Below the pieces are notes generated by a model. The model did not search any database. It saw nothing but the letters and a program-made list of their open reading frames with translations, and was not told where the DNA came from. From Betaproteobacteria bacterium Ga0077526 (GTDB lineage Bacteria; Pseudomonadota; Gammaproteobacteria; Burkholderiales; Ga0077523), in contig LNDV01000034.1 of assembly GCA_001464765.1 (NCBI GenBank), positions 124,001 to 188,000 of the forward strand: a DNA stretch of 64,000 nucleotides, written 5' to 3'. Of the stretch, positions 33,910 through 42,657 are shown piece by piece. Within the stretch, counting starts at the first letter, position 1, and each line of letters begins with the position of its first letter. A program made the translations under genes and the position numbers.

Positions 33910-34904
33910 GGCAGCTTCACCTTGCCGTCGCGCGCGAACGGCCACTTGCGGTTGAGTTCGTTCAGCAGCGTCTGCGTCTTCTGCAGGCTGTCCTCCACTT
34001 GCGAACGCAGCGCGACGAGATCGCCCGATGCCTCGCGGGCGGACTTCGAGACGTTGGCGAGGTCCGCCGTGGCGGCACGCGCATGGTCGAGCGTGGCGTC
34101 GAGCTTCTGGATGGAGCCGCGCAATTCGTTGAGACCCGTCGTCAGCGTGCCCATGGCGCGACGCGCCTCGCCAGCCACGCCGGCATCGCCGAGCACGCGA
34201 TCGTCCGTGTGCGCCAGCACCTTGTCCATGCGCTTCGCAACGCCGTTCAGCGAGACCGTGAGCGCGTGCAGGCGGTCGAGACTGTCGATGATCTTCTGCG
34301 AACTGTCGGCCCGGCCGGTGATGCCTTCCAGCATGCCGTGGTTGCCTGCCATGCGCGTGGCCACGGTCTCCAGCTGCGCAAGGCTGCGGTTGAGGCTCGA
34401 CTCGGCCTCCGTCATCCGGCTGATGTTGCCGAGCACCGACTTCGCCTGCGCCACGATCTCCGGCAACTCGCTGGTCGCATCGTCCACCTGGAGCCGCACC
34501 TTCATGCCCTTCGGCAGCGGGGGATCCGCAAGCCGCGGCGACTCCACGCGGATGCGGGCCCCGCCCACCAGCGGGCGGACGAGAGAAAACGTGCTGCTCG
34601 TGCGCAGCCACCGCGCGTCCCGCTCCTTCAGGGAGACGTCGATCCAGACTTCGCCGTCGTCGGCCAGCCCCATGCTGACGACCGAGCCGATGGGGAAGCC
34701 GGAGAAGGTGATGGGCATGCCGACATCCACGCCATCGACGTCCTGGGCGAGCAGAGTGAGCGCGCGCGAGGGTTCGAAGGTGCCCCGCGCGTACAGCGCA
34801 TAGATCGTGAGCCCCGCGATGCCCAGCGGCAGCAGGATCAGCAGCGCGCCGACCTTCAGGCGGAGGTGCCGGAGTGCGGGCGGTCGTACAGTGGGGCGTT
34901 CCAT
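33906..34904 (-). CDS. MCE-domain (MlaD family) protein
   Basis: 332-residue periplasmic lipid-transport protein anchored by one N-terminal helix (VGALLILLPLGIAGLTIYALY, about 18-38). The MCE domain (about 40-130) contains VDGVDVGMPITFSGFPIGSV and SLVRPLVGGARIRVES. The remainder is a long predicted coiled coil (about 140-320), as in MlaD-like proteins that form tunnels. It overlaps the preceding MlaF-like gene by 49 bases and the lipoprotein gene by four. Confidence 0.9.
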   Translation of the reverse strand: MERPTVRPPALRHLRLKVGALLILLPLGIAGLTIYALYARGTFEPSRALTLLAQDVDGVDVGMPITFSGFPIGSVVSMGLADDGEVWIDVSLKERDARWLRTSSTFSLVRPLVGGARIRVESPRLADPPLPKGMKVRLQVDDATSELPEIVAQAKSVLGNISRMTEAESSLNRSLAQLETVATRMAGNHGMLEGITGRADSSQKIIDSLDRLHALTVSLNGVAKRMDKVLAHTDDRVLGDAGVAGEARRAMGTLTTGLNELRGSIQKLDATLDHARAATADLANVSKSAREASGDLVALRSQVEDSLQKTQTLLNELNRKWPFARDGKVKLP

Positions 34905-35341
34905 GCGTAGTCCACGATCCAGCAGGTCTCGAACTCGTCCGCGAGGCTCGACAGCAGCGCGTCGAGGAACGGCGGATAGCGGATGTCCGGCAGCTGCAGC
35001 GCCGGACGATCCACGAGGATTATAGGAGCGTCCATCAGCGCGGCCCGGAGGAACTTGGCCACGAAACGATCCTCGTGGTCGAGGTCGGTGTCCCGGCTCA
35101 TCGCACTTTCGTGCCGGCCCAGCCGCTCCAGCATTGGCAGCACACGGGCCACGGCCTCGTCGAAGCCGAGCGACTGCTGGAACTGCAGCACCAGCGCGAT
35201 GTTCTCGATCATCGTGAGATTGGCGCGCATGGGCAGGGAGGCGGAGACGAGCACGGCCTCCTCGTGCGACGCGAGGAAGGCCTGCCGCTCGGTCGCGTCG
35301 GCGACGAACTGCAGCGGCGCCTTGGCCGTGCCGAGGATCAT
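34856..35341 (-). CDS. Degenerate MlaF-like ABC ATPase remnant protein
   Basis: 161 residues in the place of the MCE ABC ATPase, normally about 270 residues. What remains resembles the later part: SLPMRANLTMIENIALVLQFQ (after the Q-loop), DRFVAKFLRAALMDAPIILV (signature-to-Walker B region) and a D-loop-like end. There is no Walker A, no LSGGQ, and Walker B reads IILVDRPA in place of ILLxDEP, so the catalytic Glu is Arg. ATG 35341 overlaps the MlaE stop and the 3' end overlaps MlaD. The tight overlaps argue it is still translated; ATP hydrolysis looks impossible. Confidence 0.75.
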   Translation of the reverse strand: MILGTAKAPLQFVADATERQAFLASHEEAVLVSASLPMRANLTMIENIALVLQFQQSLGFDEAVARVLPMLERLGRHESAMSRDTDLDHEDRFVAKFLRAALMDAPIILVDRPALQLPDIRYPPFLDALLSSLADEFETCWIVDYAWNAPLYDRPHSGTSA

Positions 35342-36141
35342 GCGATGTACCGGATCACGAGCATGCCGACTTCGATCAGCATGATGACGAGGAACAGTCG
35401 CACCATGCCGTGCAGCACGGCAATCGGTGCAAAGTGCACCTGACGGGGGGCATGGATGGCCTCGGCGATCGGAATCACCGTGACCGCCAGCCCGAACAGG
35501 AAGGCCTTGCTCCAGAGCGCTGCCATGGCCGCCGGATCGAACACCTTGCCGATCATCAGCTGCAGGTCGGCGCTGGGTGCGTTCCAAGGGCGGTAGCCGG
35601 TGATCACGAAGTGCGCGCAGAGCACCGACACCGTCACGCCGATCACGGTCAGGCACAGGACGGACACCGTGCCGCCGATCACGCGCGGAATGAGCTCCAG
35701 CTTCATCGGGTCGATGCCAGCCTGCTCGAGCGCACCCATCTCGTTGCGGATGCGCATGATGGAGACTTCCGTGGAGATGGCCGCGCCGGTGCGCAGCGCG
35801 ACGAACAGCGCCGTGAGCAGCGGCACGATCTCGAGCACGAGCAGGCGGAACGTGAACTCCAGCGCGTAGTCGTAGAGGCCGACGTCACGCGCCGCGTTCG
35901 CCAGGATGTGCGTGACGACGAGGCTCAGCACCGCTGCAAAGGCGGTGTAGCCGCCAAGGATCTGCCATGCGGTGAAGTAGATCTGCCTCGCGATGACTTC
36001 GCGAGTGGCGCTGTTGTAGGTGTCGCGCGAGAACACGCCGCTCACGGCCGCACCGGTGAAGCGGGCCACGTTTCCCCAGGCGCGCAGCCGCGCCTCGAAT
36101 CCAAGGGTGCGACGAACCAGGAAGTCGCCGATCGCGCTCAT
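35338..36141 (-). CDS. MlaE-type ABC transporter permease
   Basis: 267-residue inner-membrane permease of an MCE lipid transporter, with five to six helices. It carries the family core LVTALFVALRTGAAISTEVS-like (LLTALFVALRTGAAISTE), then IRNEMGALEQAGIDPMKLELIPRVI, and VTGYRPWNAPSADL. The C-terminal AEAIHAPRQVHFAP precedes a last helix. ATG 36141 (MSAIGDFLVRRTLG) is the first gene of the four-gene operon and is divergent from the LuxR-type gene. Confidence 0.9.
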   Translation of the reverse strand: MSAIGDFLVRRTLGFEARLRAWGNVARFTGAAVSGVFSRDTYNSATREVIARQIYFTAWQILGGYTAFAAVLSLVVTHILANAARDVGLYDYALEFTFRLLVLEIVPLLTALFVALRTGAAISTEVSIMRIRNEMGALEQAGIDPMKLELIPRVIGGTVSVLCLTVIGVTVSVLCAHFVITGYRPWNAPSADLQLMIGKVFDPAAMAALWSKAFLFGLAVTVIPIAEAIHAPRQVHFAPIAVLHGMVRLFLVIMLIEVGMLVIRYIA

Positions 36142-36231
36142 GCGGGGGACGGGTAGGAGTGGAGTGGCGACCGTAACATAACGCGCCGCTCGAAGGCATA
36201 CCGCTCGTGATAGCCTCGGTTGGTGGATTGC

Positions 36232-37620
36232 ATGCGCCGCCGACCCCGGAGGCGCTACCCCCTCGCGGTCCGCGCCCTGCCCCTGGAGCGCATCGTGACG
36301 AATCTGCGGAAAGACTGGATTGCCCTGCTCGAGACGAGCTACGACCTGGACCGGACCACGCAGGCCTGGCTGGAGGCCCTGGTCGAATGCGCCGTACCGC
36401 TGGTGGACCGGCCGGGCGCGCCCATCTCCCTGTTCACGTTCAAGGTCACGCCGACGACCCACAAGGTGCTGGATGTCGCCGTGAACGGCCCGCCAATCAT
36501 CGCCGACGCCACCCGCGCCACCAATTCCGCAGCCTCCCAGGCGGAACTGGACGTCCTGTATCGCGGCGGTTTCGTCGGCGGCACGCTGAGCGAAGTCATC
36601 TTCGCGAACTTCCCCGGCACCCGCGAGAAGTTCCTGGAATCCACCGGCGGGCAGGTCTGCGACGTGTTCGGGTGGTGCGGCCACACCGGGCGCGACCTGG
36701 GCATCATGCTGAATGCGTCCCTGCTCGCAGAGGAAACCACGACACCGGCGGAGAGCCGGCGATGGTCTCGCATCGTCGCGCACATGGCGGCTGGCCTGCG
36801 GCTGCGGCAGAACCTGGAGCAATGGAGTCTCGATCACGAGCGGGTCGAGGCCATCTTCGATGGCGGCGGCAAGCTCCAGGACGCCCGGGACAAGGCGCGC
36901 TCGGACACTGCACGTACCCGCCTGCAGGGCGCCGTCCGCGCCATGGACCGCGCCCGCACGGCCTCGGGCCGGGCCGACGCCGACACCTCGCTCGGTGAAT
37001 GGGAGGCGCTGGTGTCCGGCCGCTGGTCCCTGGTCGACCGCTTCGATTCGGACGGCAAGCGCTTCGTGGTCGCCGTCCGAAACGACCCGGCCCATCCCGA
37101 TCCGCGCGGCCTCACCGAGCGGGAACGCCAGATCGCGGAATTCCTCGGTCTCGGTCACACGACCAAGCAGATCGCCTACCGCCTGGGCCTGTCGCCCTCC
37201 TCCGTGGACAACGCGATTGCCGCTGCACAGGACAAGCTGGGCCTGCCGTCGCGCGTGCAACTGGGCGCGTTCTTTTCTCCGGCCGGACTGCGCGCCAAGC
37301 TCGCCGAGGTGGCGGTGGCAGGCGAGCAACTGCTCGTCGGCAGCCACCCGCTTGTGCGCGCCGAGGCCATGGAGGTCCTGTCGGAAGCTGAGCGCCACGT
37401 CGCGGCCCTCATCGTCGGCGGCAGCACCAACGCGCATATCGCCAGAATTCGTGAGTCGAGCGATCGCACCGTCGCCAACCAGGTGCAGTCGATCTTCGCC
37501 AAGCTCGGTGTCCGCTCACGGCTGGAACTCGCGGCGCGGCTGCAGTCTGCGGCGGACGAGGGCCTCGCCCCGGGTCCGCCTGCGTCGCCTGGAAGCGACG
37601 GCCCACCATCGTCGATATGA
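36232..37620 (+). CDS. LuxR-family regulator with two tandem HTH domains
   Basis: About 462-residue regulator. Residues 1-280 form an N-terminal domain I do not recognise (SLFTFKVTPTTHKVLDVAV; VCDVFGWCGHTGRDLGIML). Two LuxR-type HTH segments follow: LTERERQIAEFLGLGHTTKQ (then IAYRLGLSPSSVDNAI) and, about 100 residues later, LSEAERHVAALIVGGSTNAH (then IARIRESSDRTVANQVQSIF). Both end in a KLGxxSRxxL helix. The start is uncertain: ATG 36232 is used, with TTG 36220, GTG 36223 and GTG 36295 (better Shine-Dalgarno GGAG) also in frame. It is divergent from the MCE operon. Confidence 0.82.
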   Translation: MRRRPRRRYPLAVRALPLERIVTNLRKDWIALLETSYDLDRTTQAWLEALVECAVPLVDRPGAPISLFTFKVTPTTHKVLDVAVNGPPIIADATRATNSAASQAELDVLYRGGFVGGTLSEVIFANFPGTREKFLESTGGQVCDVFGWCGHTGRDLGIMLNASLLAEETTTPAESRRWSRIVAHMAAGLRLRQNLEQWSLDHERVEAIFDGGGKLQDARDKARSDTARTRLQGAVRAMDRARTASGRADADTSLGEWEALVSGRWSLVDRFDSDGKRFVVAVRNDPAHPDPRGLTERERQIAEFLGLGHTTKQIAYRLGLSPSSVDNAIAAAQDKLGLPSRVQLGAFFSPAGLRAKLAEVAVAGEQLLVGSHPLVRAEAMEVLSEAERHVAALIVGGSTNAHIARIRESSDRTVANQVQSIFAKLGVRSRLELAARLQSAADEGLAPGPPASPGSDGPPSSI

Positions 37621-37818
37621 GAAATTGACTATGGAGGGAAATCTCCCCGATCGATAGATTCGGTACCGAGACTGCGCGTGGCAGACGCCAATGGCATGTC
37701 GCGCCGATTTCGAGACCCGACCGATCAATACCGTCCAGGCAGCGCCGCAGTCCGGCGGGTCACTATGACCCTGCTCTCCCGGCCAGAACGGCGCGCGTCG
37801 ACACTAAAGGAGACGACC

Positions 37819-38658
37819 ATGCGACTTCGTGCTTTGCTTCCCGCTGTCACCTTGCTGCTGCCGCTGTCCCAGTTCCTCACGGCTGCGCCCGCCCTCGCCC
37901 TGCCCTCCGACGAGAACGTCGCCATCGAAGCCCGCGGCCTGGTCGATCTGGACAATTTCGGACCGCTGCCGCCCATCTCGAACCTCGTCGAGTCCGAGAT
38001 AGCGGAACCGTTCAACCGGTCAGTGGTGAGTGTTCAGGACGAGCAGACCGGTCTGTTTTCGTACTTCGCCTCGGCCGACATCGGCAACCTGGCGCTGAAG
38101 GTGGCCGGCTCCCTGACGAACGACGCAGGCAACGCGGTCGGCTCCGGCGAGCTTGCCATTCTGCGGGCCGTCGCCGAAGCGCGGGACATCCTGGTGCTCT
38201 CGTCGACCCTGACCGATCCTTATCCGGTCACGCTCGAACTCGTCATCGACGGGACCTTGTCGACCCCATCGGGCAGTAGCGCCTCCGCGAACGCCCTGAT
38301 CGAGTTGAACGAATCCGGAAAGCTGGGCGTGTTCGACTCCGGCCGTTATACGAACGGCGTGGTGAACGACACCCTGTCCGTGACGCGGATGGTCTCCGGC
38401 CCCGAGGTGACGCTGGAACTGGAGACGGTCCTGTCCTACAGCGTGTTTCGATTGGGGGCGGGCGCCACGGCCTCCGGGGATCTCAGCAACACCGCGCATG
38501 TCCGGCTCATCCTTCCCGAGGACGTGAGCATCGTGAGTTCGTCGTCCGGCACCTTCGGCGTACCGATCGCGCCGATTCCCGAGCCGAGTTCGATGATGCT
38601 GTCCGCGGCCGGCCTGCTGCTGCTCGCGGGCGTGGCCCGGAAGAAGATGCGGCGCTGA
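37819..38658 (+). CDS. PEP-CTERM sorting domain protein
   Basis: 279-residue exported protein. Signal peptide MRLRALLPAVTLLLPLSQFL...ALA (to about residue 30), a beta-rich middle, and a C-terminal PEP-CTERM signal: IPEPSSMMLSAAGLLLLAGV followed by ARKKMRR. That tail is recognised by an exosortase (EpsH/XrtA type), usually tied to exopolysaccharide. No exosortase gene is in the window. ATG 37819 has AAGGAGAC ten bases upstream. The middle part has no family I know. Confidence 0.9.
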   Translation: MRLRALLPAVTLLLPLSQFLTAAPALALPSDENVAIEARGLVDLDNFGPLPPISNLVESEIAEPFNRSVVSVQDEQTGLFSYFASADIGNLALKVAGSLTNDAGNAVGSGELAILRAVAEARDILVLSSTLTDPYPVTLELVIDGTLSTPSGSSASANALIELNESGKLGVFDSGRYTNGVVNDTLSVTRMVSGPEVTLELETVLSYSVFRLGAGATASGDLSNTAHVRLILPEDVSIVSSSSGTFGVPIAPIPEPSSMMLSAAGLLLLAGVARKKMRR

Positions 38659-38671
38659 GGCACCCTTCGAT

Positions 38672-38701
38672 CCCGGGAGACGCGATGCCGCGTGTCCCGG
38701 G
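38672..38701. terminator. Hairpin between convergent genes
   Basis: An inverted repeat (CCCGGGAgACGCG with CGCGTgTCCCGGG around a four-base loop) lies between the stop of the PEP-CTERM gene and the stop of the convergent gene at 38712. There is no T-run on either side. Its location suggests a bidirectional transcription stop, but it is not a classic intrinsic terminator. Confidence 0.45.
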
Positions 38702-38711
38702 GTGGAACGAG

Positions 38712-39155
38712 TTACTTGGGTGGCGGCTTCACTGCAGATTGCCGGGCGACGAGTTGCCAGCGTCCGTCCCGGTTCACCCACACGTTGAGATAGCGCAGAT
38801 CCATCCGCATTGCCTTTCCACCCATCTCGGCGTCCACGAGCGTGGAGCCGGTCACGGTGGCCGTGTCGCCGTAGACGTTGATCTTCACGTCATAGCGCTC
38901 CGCCTTGTAGAGCTTCACGTCGCCGCCCGTCACCTGCTTCACGTAGCCCGCCTTGTCCTGGACCCGACCGGTGGGCTGGTGGTAGATGAACTCGTCGCCG
39001 AGTACGGCGCCAAGTGCCGCCGCGTCGCCCGCGATCATCGTGTCGTACCGGCGGTCCTCCGCGGCGTCGATATCTTCCTTCGGTCCGGCCTGCGCGAAAC
39101 TGGCGAGGCAGGCCAGCGCGAGCAACGCGATCGAACGGAATCCCTGGATCATCAT
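38712..39155 (-). CDS. Exported SnoaL-like/DUF4440 protein
   Basis: 147-residue protein with signal peptide MMIQGFRSIALLALACLASFAQA and a single NTF2-like domain: DAAEDRRYDTMIAGDAAALG, ALGDEFIYHQPTGRVQDK-like text, and VWVNRDGRWQLVARQS at the end, typical of DUF4440/SnoaL_3 proteins. Function is unknown; the fold often binds small hydrophobic ligands. ATG 39155 has AGGAGACGAACC immediately before it, an excellent ribosome binding site. Confidence 0.85.
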   Translation of the reverse strand: MMIQGFRSIALLALACLASFAQAGPKEDIDAAEDRRYDTMIAGDAAALGAVLGDEFIYHQPTGRVQDKAGYVKQVTGGDVKLYKAERYDVKINVYGDTATVTGSTLVDAEMGGKAMRMDLRYLNVWVNRDGRWQLVARQSAVKPPPK

Positions 39156-39229
39156 GGTTCGTCTCCTGGTAGCGGCCCGCGTCATCGCGAGTGTTCCGAT
39201 TCTACTGACGACGCCGCACGAACGGGGCG

Positions 39230-40477
39230 TCATTCCAGGACGAGCTTCCGGCCGAAGGGCGCCACGGCGTTCGCATGAGCCGGCGGAACCGCCCAGATCA
39301 CGGGCCACCGGGGACGGAAATGCGCCGGGCCTTCGAGGTCCGTGAGCACGAGACCAATGTCCGGATCGTGGCGATCCGCCTCCTCCAGCATCGGCGAGAA
39401 GTCCGTGCCGCCGCCGCCCTCGAACCGGATGTCGCGGAGGTCCGACCGCCCGGGCGGGAACTGCCGGACGCTGCGCACGGCATCGTCACCGACGACGAGC
39501 AGCAGGCCGCTCTCCAGCCGGCGGGTGATGGATTCGATCTCCCGTGCGAACCGCACCATGAGTTCGTCTTCGATGGAACCGGACACGTCGACGATGAGCG
39601 CGAGCTTCGGCACGCGCTTCGTTCCGGTGAAGCCGGGCTCCCACGGCAGACGCCGGTTCGGTCCGCCCCGCCCCTGGTTCGCGATGTAGGAGCGCGACGG
39701 ACGGGACCACGAGAGTTCTGGCTTGAGGGCAAGCCCGCGTGCCAGCCGCGCCCGCAGCACCTGCTCCCACGGCGTGCGCGAGCGCGGGACATCGGCGATG
39801 AGTGCCCGCAGCATGGAATGCAACCCGTCGCCGGCGTGCGCGCGAATCAGTCGCTCGCTCCATTCGCGCGCCTCTTCAGCCTCCTTCTCCTTCGGTCCCC
39901 GGGTCTCGGCATCGGGACGAAGATCCGTCGCTTCGCCGCGGCCGAGTTCGCGGGCGCGGGCGGCGCGCTTGCCGTCACGACGGGGCGATTCCTCGCGATC
40001 GTCGATGGCGATGTACAGCCGTTCCACATCCCATTCGAGCAGCGATCGCTCCACCGGCTGCTGAATGTTCAGCGTGCGTTCCAGCAGGCGGTCGAGCCGG
40101 ACCGCGAACGCGGGAAGCTTCAGCCACTCGAGATGATCGAGCGTGCTGTTGACGATGGCATCGGCGCACACGTTGAACAGCTGCAGATCGGCTTCCCCCA
40201 GGCGTGCCTGGAGATCGAGGAAGCGTTGCGGATGGCGCAGCGCGATGTGGAGGACTTCGTGCGCGACGAACCCCACCTGCTCGGCGATCGGCAACGCGTC
40301 GAACGCGGGGCCGTAAGAGATGGTGAGGCCATTGGTGGTGACCGGCAGGGCGTCAGGCTCATCGACGTCGCGATGACGCACCCACAGCGACAGCCCGCCC
40401 GTGGCCGGGGCGTACTCCACCATGCGCTGGATCGCGCGGGTGCCGCGATGCCGGTAGTAGGCGTCAGCCTCGGCCAC
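39230..40477 (-). CDS. DUF2201 metallopeptidase/VWA-like protein
   Basis: 415-residue protein with an N-terminal putative metallopeptidase domain carrying HEVLH at residues 73-77 (FVAHEVLHIALRHPQRF), a charged linker (about 170-215), and a C-terminal VWA-like domain with MIDAS motif DVSGS in LALIVDVSGSIEDELM and the later VLTDLEGPAHF. Such proteins are regularly encoded with MoxR-type AAA ATPases and are thought to act with them as chaperone or metal-insertion machines. Its start overlaps the MoxR stop by 14 bases. It is the last gene of the minus-strand run that starts with the giant surface protein. Confidence 0.88.
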   Translation of the reverse strand: MAEADAYYRHRGTRAIQRMVEYAPATGGLSLWVRHRDVDEPDALPVTTNGLTISYGPAFDALPIAEQVGFVAHEVLHIALRHPQRFLDLQARLGEADLQLFNVCADAIVNSTLDHLEWLKLPAFAVRLDRLLERTLNIQQPVERSLLEWDVERLYIAIDDREESPRRDGKRAARARELGRGEATDLRPDAETRGPKEKEAEEAREWSERLIRAHAGDGLHSMLRALIADVPRSRTPWEQVLRARLARGLALKPELSWSRPSRSYIANQGRGGPNRRLPWEPGFTGTKRVPKLALIVDVSGSIEDELMVRFAREIESITRRLESGLLLVVGDDAVRSVRQFPPGRSDLRDIRFEGGGGTDFSPMLEEADRHDPDIGLVLTDLEGPAHFRPRWPVIWAVPPAHANAVAPFGRKLVLE

Positions 40478-41579
40478 CGGCGGTGTCCTGCTCGCGCGTC
40501 TCGAGATAGCGGCGGTACGCGGGGCTCTGCAGAATCGCGCCTTCCAGCCCGCCCTCCAGCGCCTTCTGCATCAGCAGTTCCATGGCGAGCGTCTGCGCTT
40601 CCCGCACAGGCAGGCCCTGGCCTCGCGGCAGATCCGGCAGCTGCTCGATGATCTCCAGCGCGCGCGTCACGTTGTCCTCGTGCGTGCACGCGGCCACGAG
40701 TCCGTAGATGAGACCGTACAACCCGTCCAGCGTGCCGGGCAGCAACGCTGCGGTGTCCTTGCCCGGCTTGGCCGCGAGCAGTCGTACGACATCCGCGCCG
40801 GCCTGGATCTCCCGCAGCACACCGAAGAACTCGGCCGCATTGGCTGCGCCGATCCGTCCCTGCACGAACACGCGTTTTGCCGCATCGGACAGCCCCGAGC
40901 GCAGCACGTTGGAGATGTCCTCCCAACCGCGCGGACTCGCGCCGACGAGATGGTCGTTCGCGAGCTGGGCCTGGGTGTCGTCGAGCTTGTCGGGCCGCAC
41001 CTTCAGGTAGGCCATGATCTCCGGCGCGAAACCGTTGGCGAGCGCATGGTCGAGGAACGCCTCGATGGCCGTCTGCACATTGAAGTGGAACATCCGGTCC
41101 GCGAGCGCGGTGCCCATATCGTGCGACACGGCACCGTGGAAGCTCGCGTTGCCCGCGGCGATCACCTGCCAGCCGTCGGGCAGCCGGTAGTTGCCGACCC
41201 GGCGGTCGAGGATCAGCGAGTACGCCGAGATCTGCAGCCGCTGATCCGCCGCCGTGATCTCGTCGAGAAAGAGGATGCCCGCCGGCTCGTCGGCGGACGG
41301 CAGGAACTCCGGCGGAAACCAGACGGTCTTCGCGAGCCGGTCGTCGGCGTAGATCGCGCCGCGGATATCCACGGGCTCGATGGTCGTGAGCCGTAGGTCC
41401 ACCAGCGGCACGCCGAAGTGCTCGGCCACCTGCCGCACAATCGACGACTTGCCGACACCGCGCGTGCCCCAGAGCATGGTGGCGCGCCGACGCAGCACCG
41501 CGTCGGCGAACTGCTCGACGAGCGCGGCCTTCGCGGCGGCGATCGACACGGGCGGAATGTTCATCGGATTGCCGTGCAT
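40464..41579 (-). CDS. MoxR-family AAA+ ATPase
   Basis: 371-residue AAA+ ATPase. Walker A is GTRGVGKS at residues 38-45, Walker B is ILFLDEIT with D106-E107, and sensor-1 region is WQVIAAGNASF. An ALADRMFHFNV segment follows, then a helical lid. ATG 41579 or ATG 41564 (MNIPPVSIAAAK) may be the start. It lies five bases after the membrane-protein gene and overlaps the DUF2201 gene. MoxR ATPases usually remodel a specific client with a VWA partner; here the linked secretion genes suggest a client in that pathway. Confidence 0.9.
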   Translation of the reverse strand: MHGNPMNIPPVSIAAAKAALVEQFADAVLRRRATMLWGTRGVGKSSIVRQVAEHFGVPLVDLRLTTIEPVDIRGAIYADDRLAKTVWFPPEFLPSADEPAGILFLDEITAADQRLQISAYSLILDRRVGNYRLPDGWQVIAAGNASFHGAVSHDMGTALADRMFHFNVQTAIEAFLDHALANGFAPEIMAYLKVRPDKLDDTQAQLANDHLVGASPRGWEDISNVLRSGLSDAAKRVFVQGRIGAANAAEFFGVLREIQAGADVVRLLAAKPGKDTAALLPGTLDGLYGLIYGLVAACTHEDNVTRALEIIEQLPDLPRGQGLPVREAQTLAMELLMQKALEGGLEGAILQSPAYRRYLETREQDTAGGRG

Positions 41580-41584
41580 GTTCG

Positions 41585-42556
41585 TCAGCCTGCTTCGGGA
41601 AGAGGATCAGTGCCGCGCCACGATGCGGCCGTGGAGGGCCGCGGGACCGGCGGAATCTCGATGCGCGGAATCTCCGGCAGCGCGAAATAGATGGCAAAGA
41701 GCAGCGGCGGCGCGTGGAACGCGAGCAGCCAGCCCACGGAATCATCGGGGATGTCGAGCGCGCGCACGGCGAAGGTCACGGCGAGCACGCCCACGCAGAC
41801 GAGGATCGGCAGCATCCGGCGGAAGGCAACGTTCCAGCGGGCACCAACGAAGCGCTCGTGGAAGCGCGCGGGCGGCTCCGCGAGCGTCCGTGCGAGATGC
41901 GCCGTCGCGCGATCGAACTTCTCCTCGGCATCGCGGGAGTGTCCCGGCTCGCGCCGGCGCAGCAGGAGCGTGCCCCGCCAGTGATCGGCACGCGGCCGAA
42001 TCATGCCCCACGACCACCCGAGCACGGCGAGCATGTCCTCCGACAGACCGAAGCCGCCACCGTCGTTCACCGAGAGTTCGAACTCCGCCGGCCGCACCGG
42101 CGCCTTGGGCACGTCGAGGCGGAAGTCGATGCCGCCGATGCGCGCCTCGGCCTGCGTGAGAATCAGACTCGGCGCGCCGGTGCGCTCCGCACGCTCCAGC
42201 CGGAAGCTCCGCACGATGCCGAAACCGGGACCACCGGCGTACTGCCGCGACGGCGCGATCGTGTCGATGGCATCGAGCAGCGCGCCGGGCTCCTCGCCTT
42301 CCGTGACCAGGCGGGATTCGATGCCGCTCTCCAGCCGCACGAGCCGGGACAGGCGGTAACGCCCGGCTTCGGGGTTCTCCAGCTGCAGCACCTCCCGCGC
42401 GGCGGGGAGCGATTCGGACGCCGCCGGATGCTCGACCGCCTTGAAGACGAGCCTTCGCGCGATGCGGTCCGTCGCCTGCAGATCGACATGCCGCCCGCGC
42501 CGCGTGAAGGGCTCGATGAGGGCGAGGATCTCGTGATGGGTGAGCGGCGAGGCCAT
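41585..42556 (-). CDS. Membrane protein between MoxR and M50-HlyD genes
   Basis: 323-residue protein starting MASPLTHHEILALIEPFTRR (ATG 42556). The first 230 residues are soluble and look like a ligand- or peptide-handling domain I do not recognise (HEILALIEPFTRRGRHVDL, then RIARRLVFKAVEHP). Two hydrophobic helices near the C-terminus (MLPILVCVGVLAVTFAVRAL; VGWLLAFHAPPLLFAIYFAL) anchor it in the inner membrane with a short tail. It is 101 bases downstream of the M50-HlyD gene and five bases upstream of moxR, so it belongs to the run. Confidence 0.75.
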   Translation of the reverse strand: MASPLTHHEILALIEPFTRRGRHVDLQATDRIARRLVFKAVEHPAASESLPAAREVLQLENPEAGRYRLSRLVRLESGIESRLVTEGEEPGALLDAIDTIAPSRQYAGGPGFGIVRSFRLERAERTGAPSLILTQAEARIGGIDFRLDVPKAPVRPAEFELSVNDGGGFGLSEDMLAVLGWSWGMIRPRADHWRGTLLLRRREPGHSRDAEEKFDRATAHLARTLAEPPARFHERFVGARWNVAFRRMLPILVCVGVLAVTFAVRALDIPDDSVGWLLAFHAPPLLFAIYFALPEIPRIEIPPVPRPSTAASWRGTDPLPEAG

Positions 42557-42657
42557 GACGTAGGGTAGCGCAGGCCGTGGGTCGGCCCAATCGCTTCGAG
42601 ACGGCGTCGCGCGGTTGGTTCCCGGCTCCCCGATGCGCGATCCGCCCGTCCGCCCTC

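Noticed and set aside
39230..42556. MoxR/VWA genes as a phage-defence or gas-vesicle module
   Set aside because: No other defence or gas-vesicle gene is nearby, and the shared strand and spacing tie them to the secretion genes.
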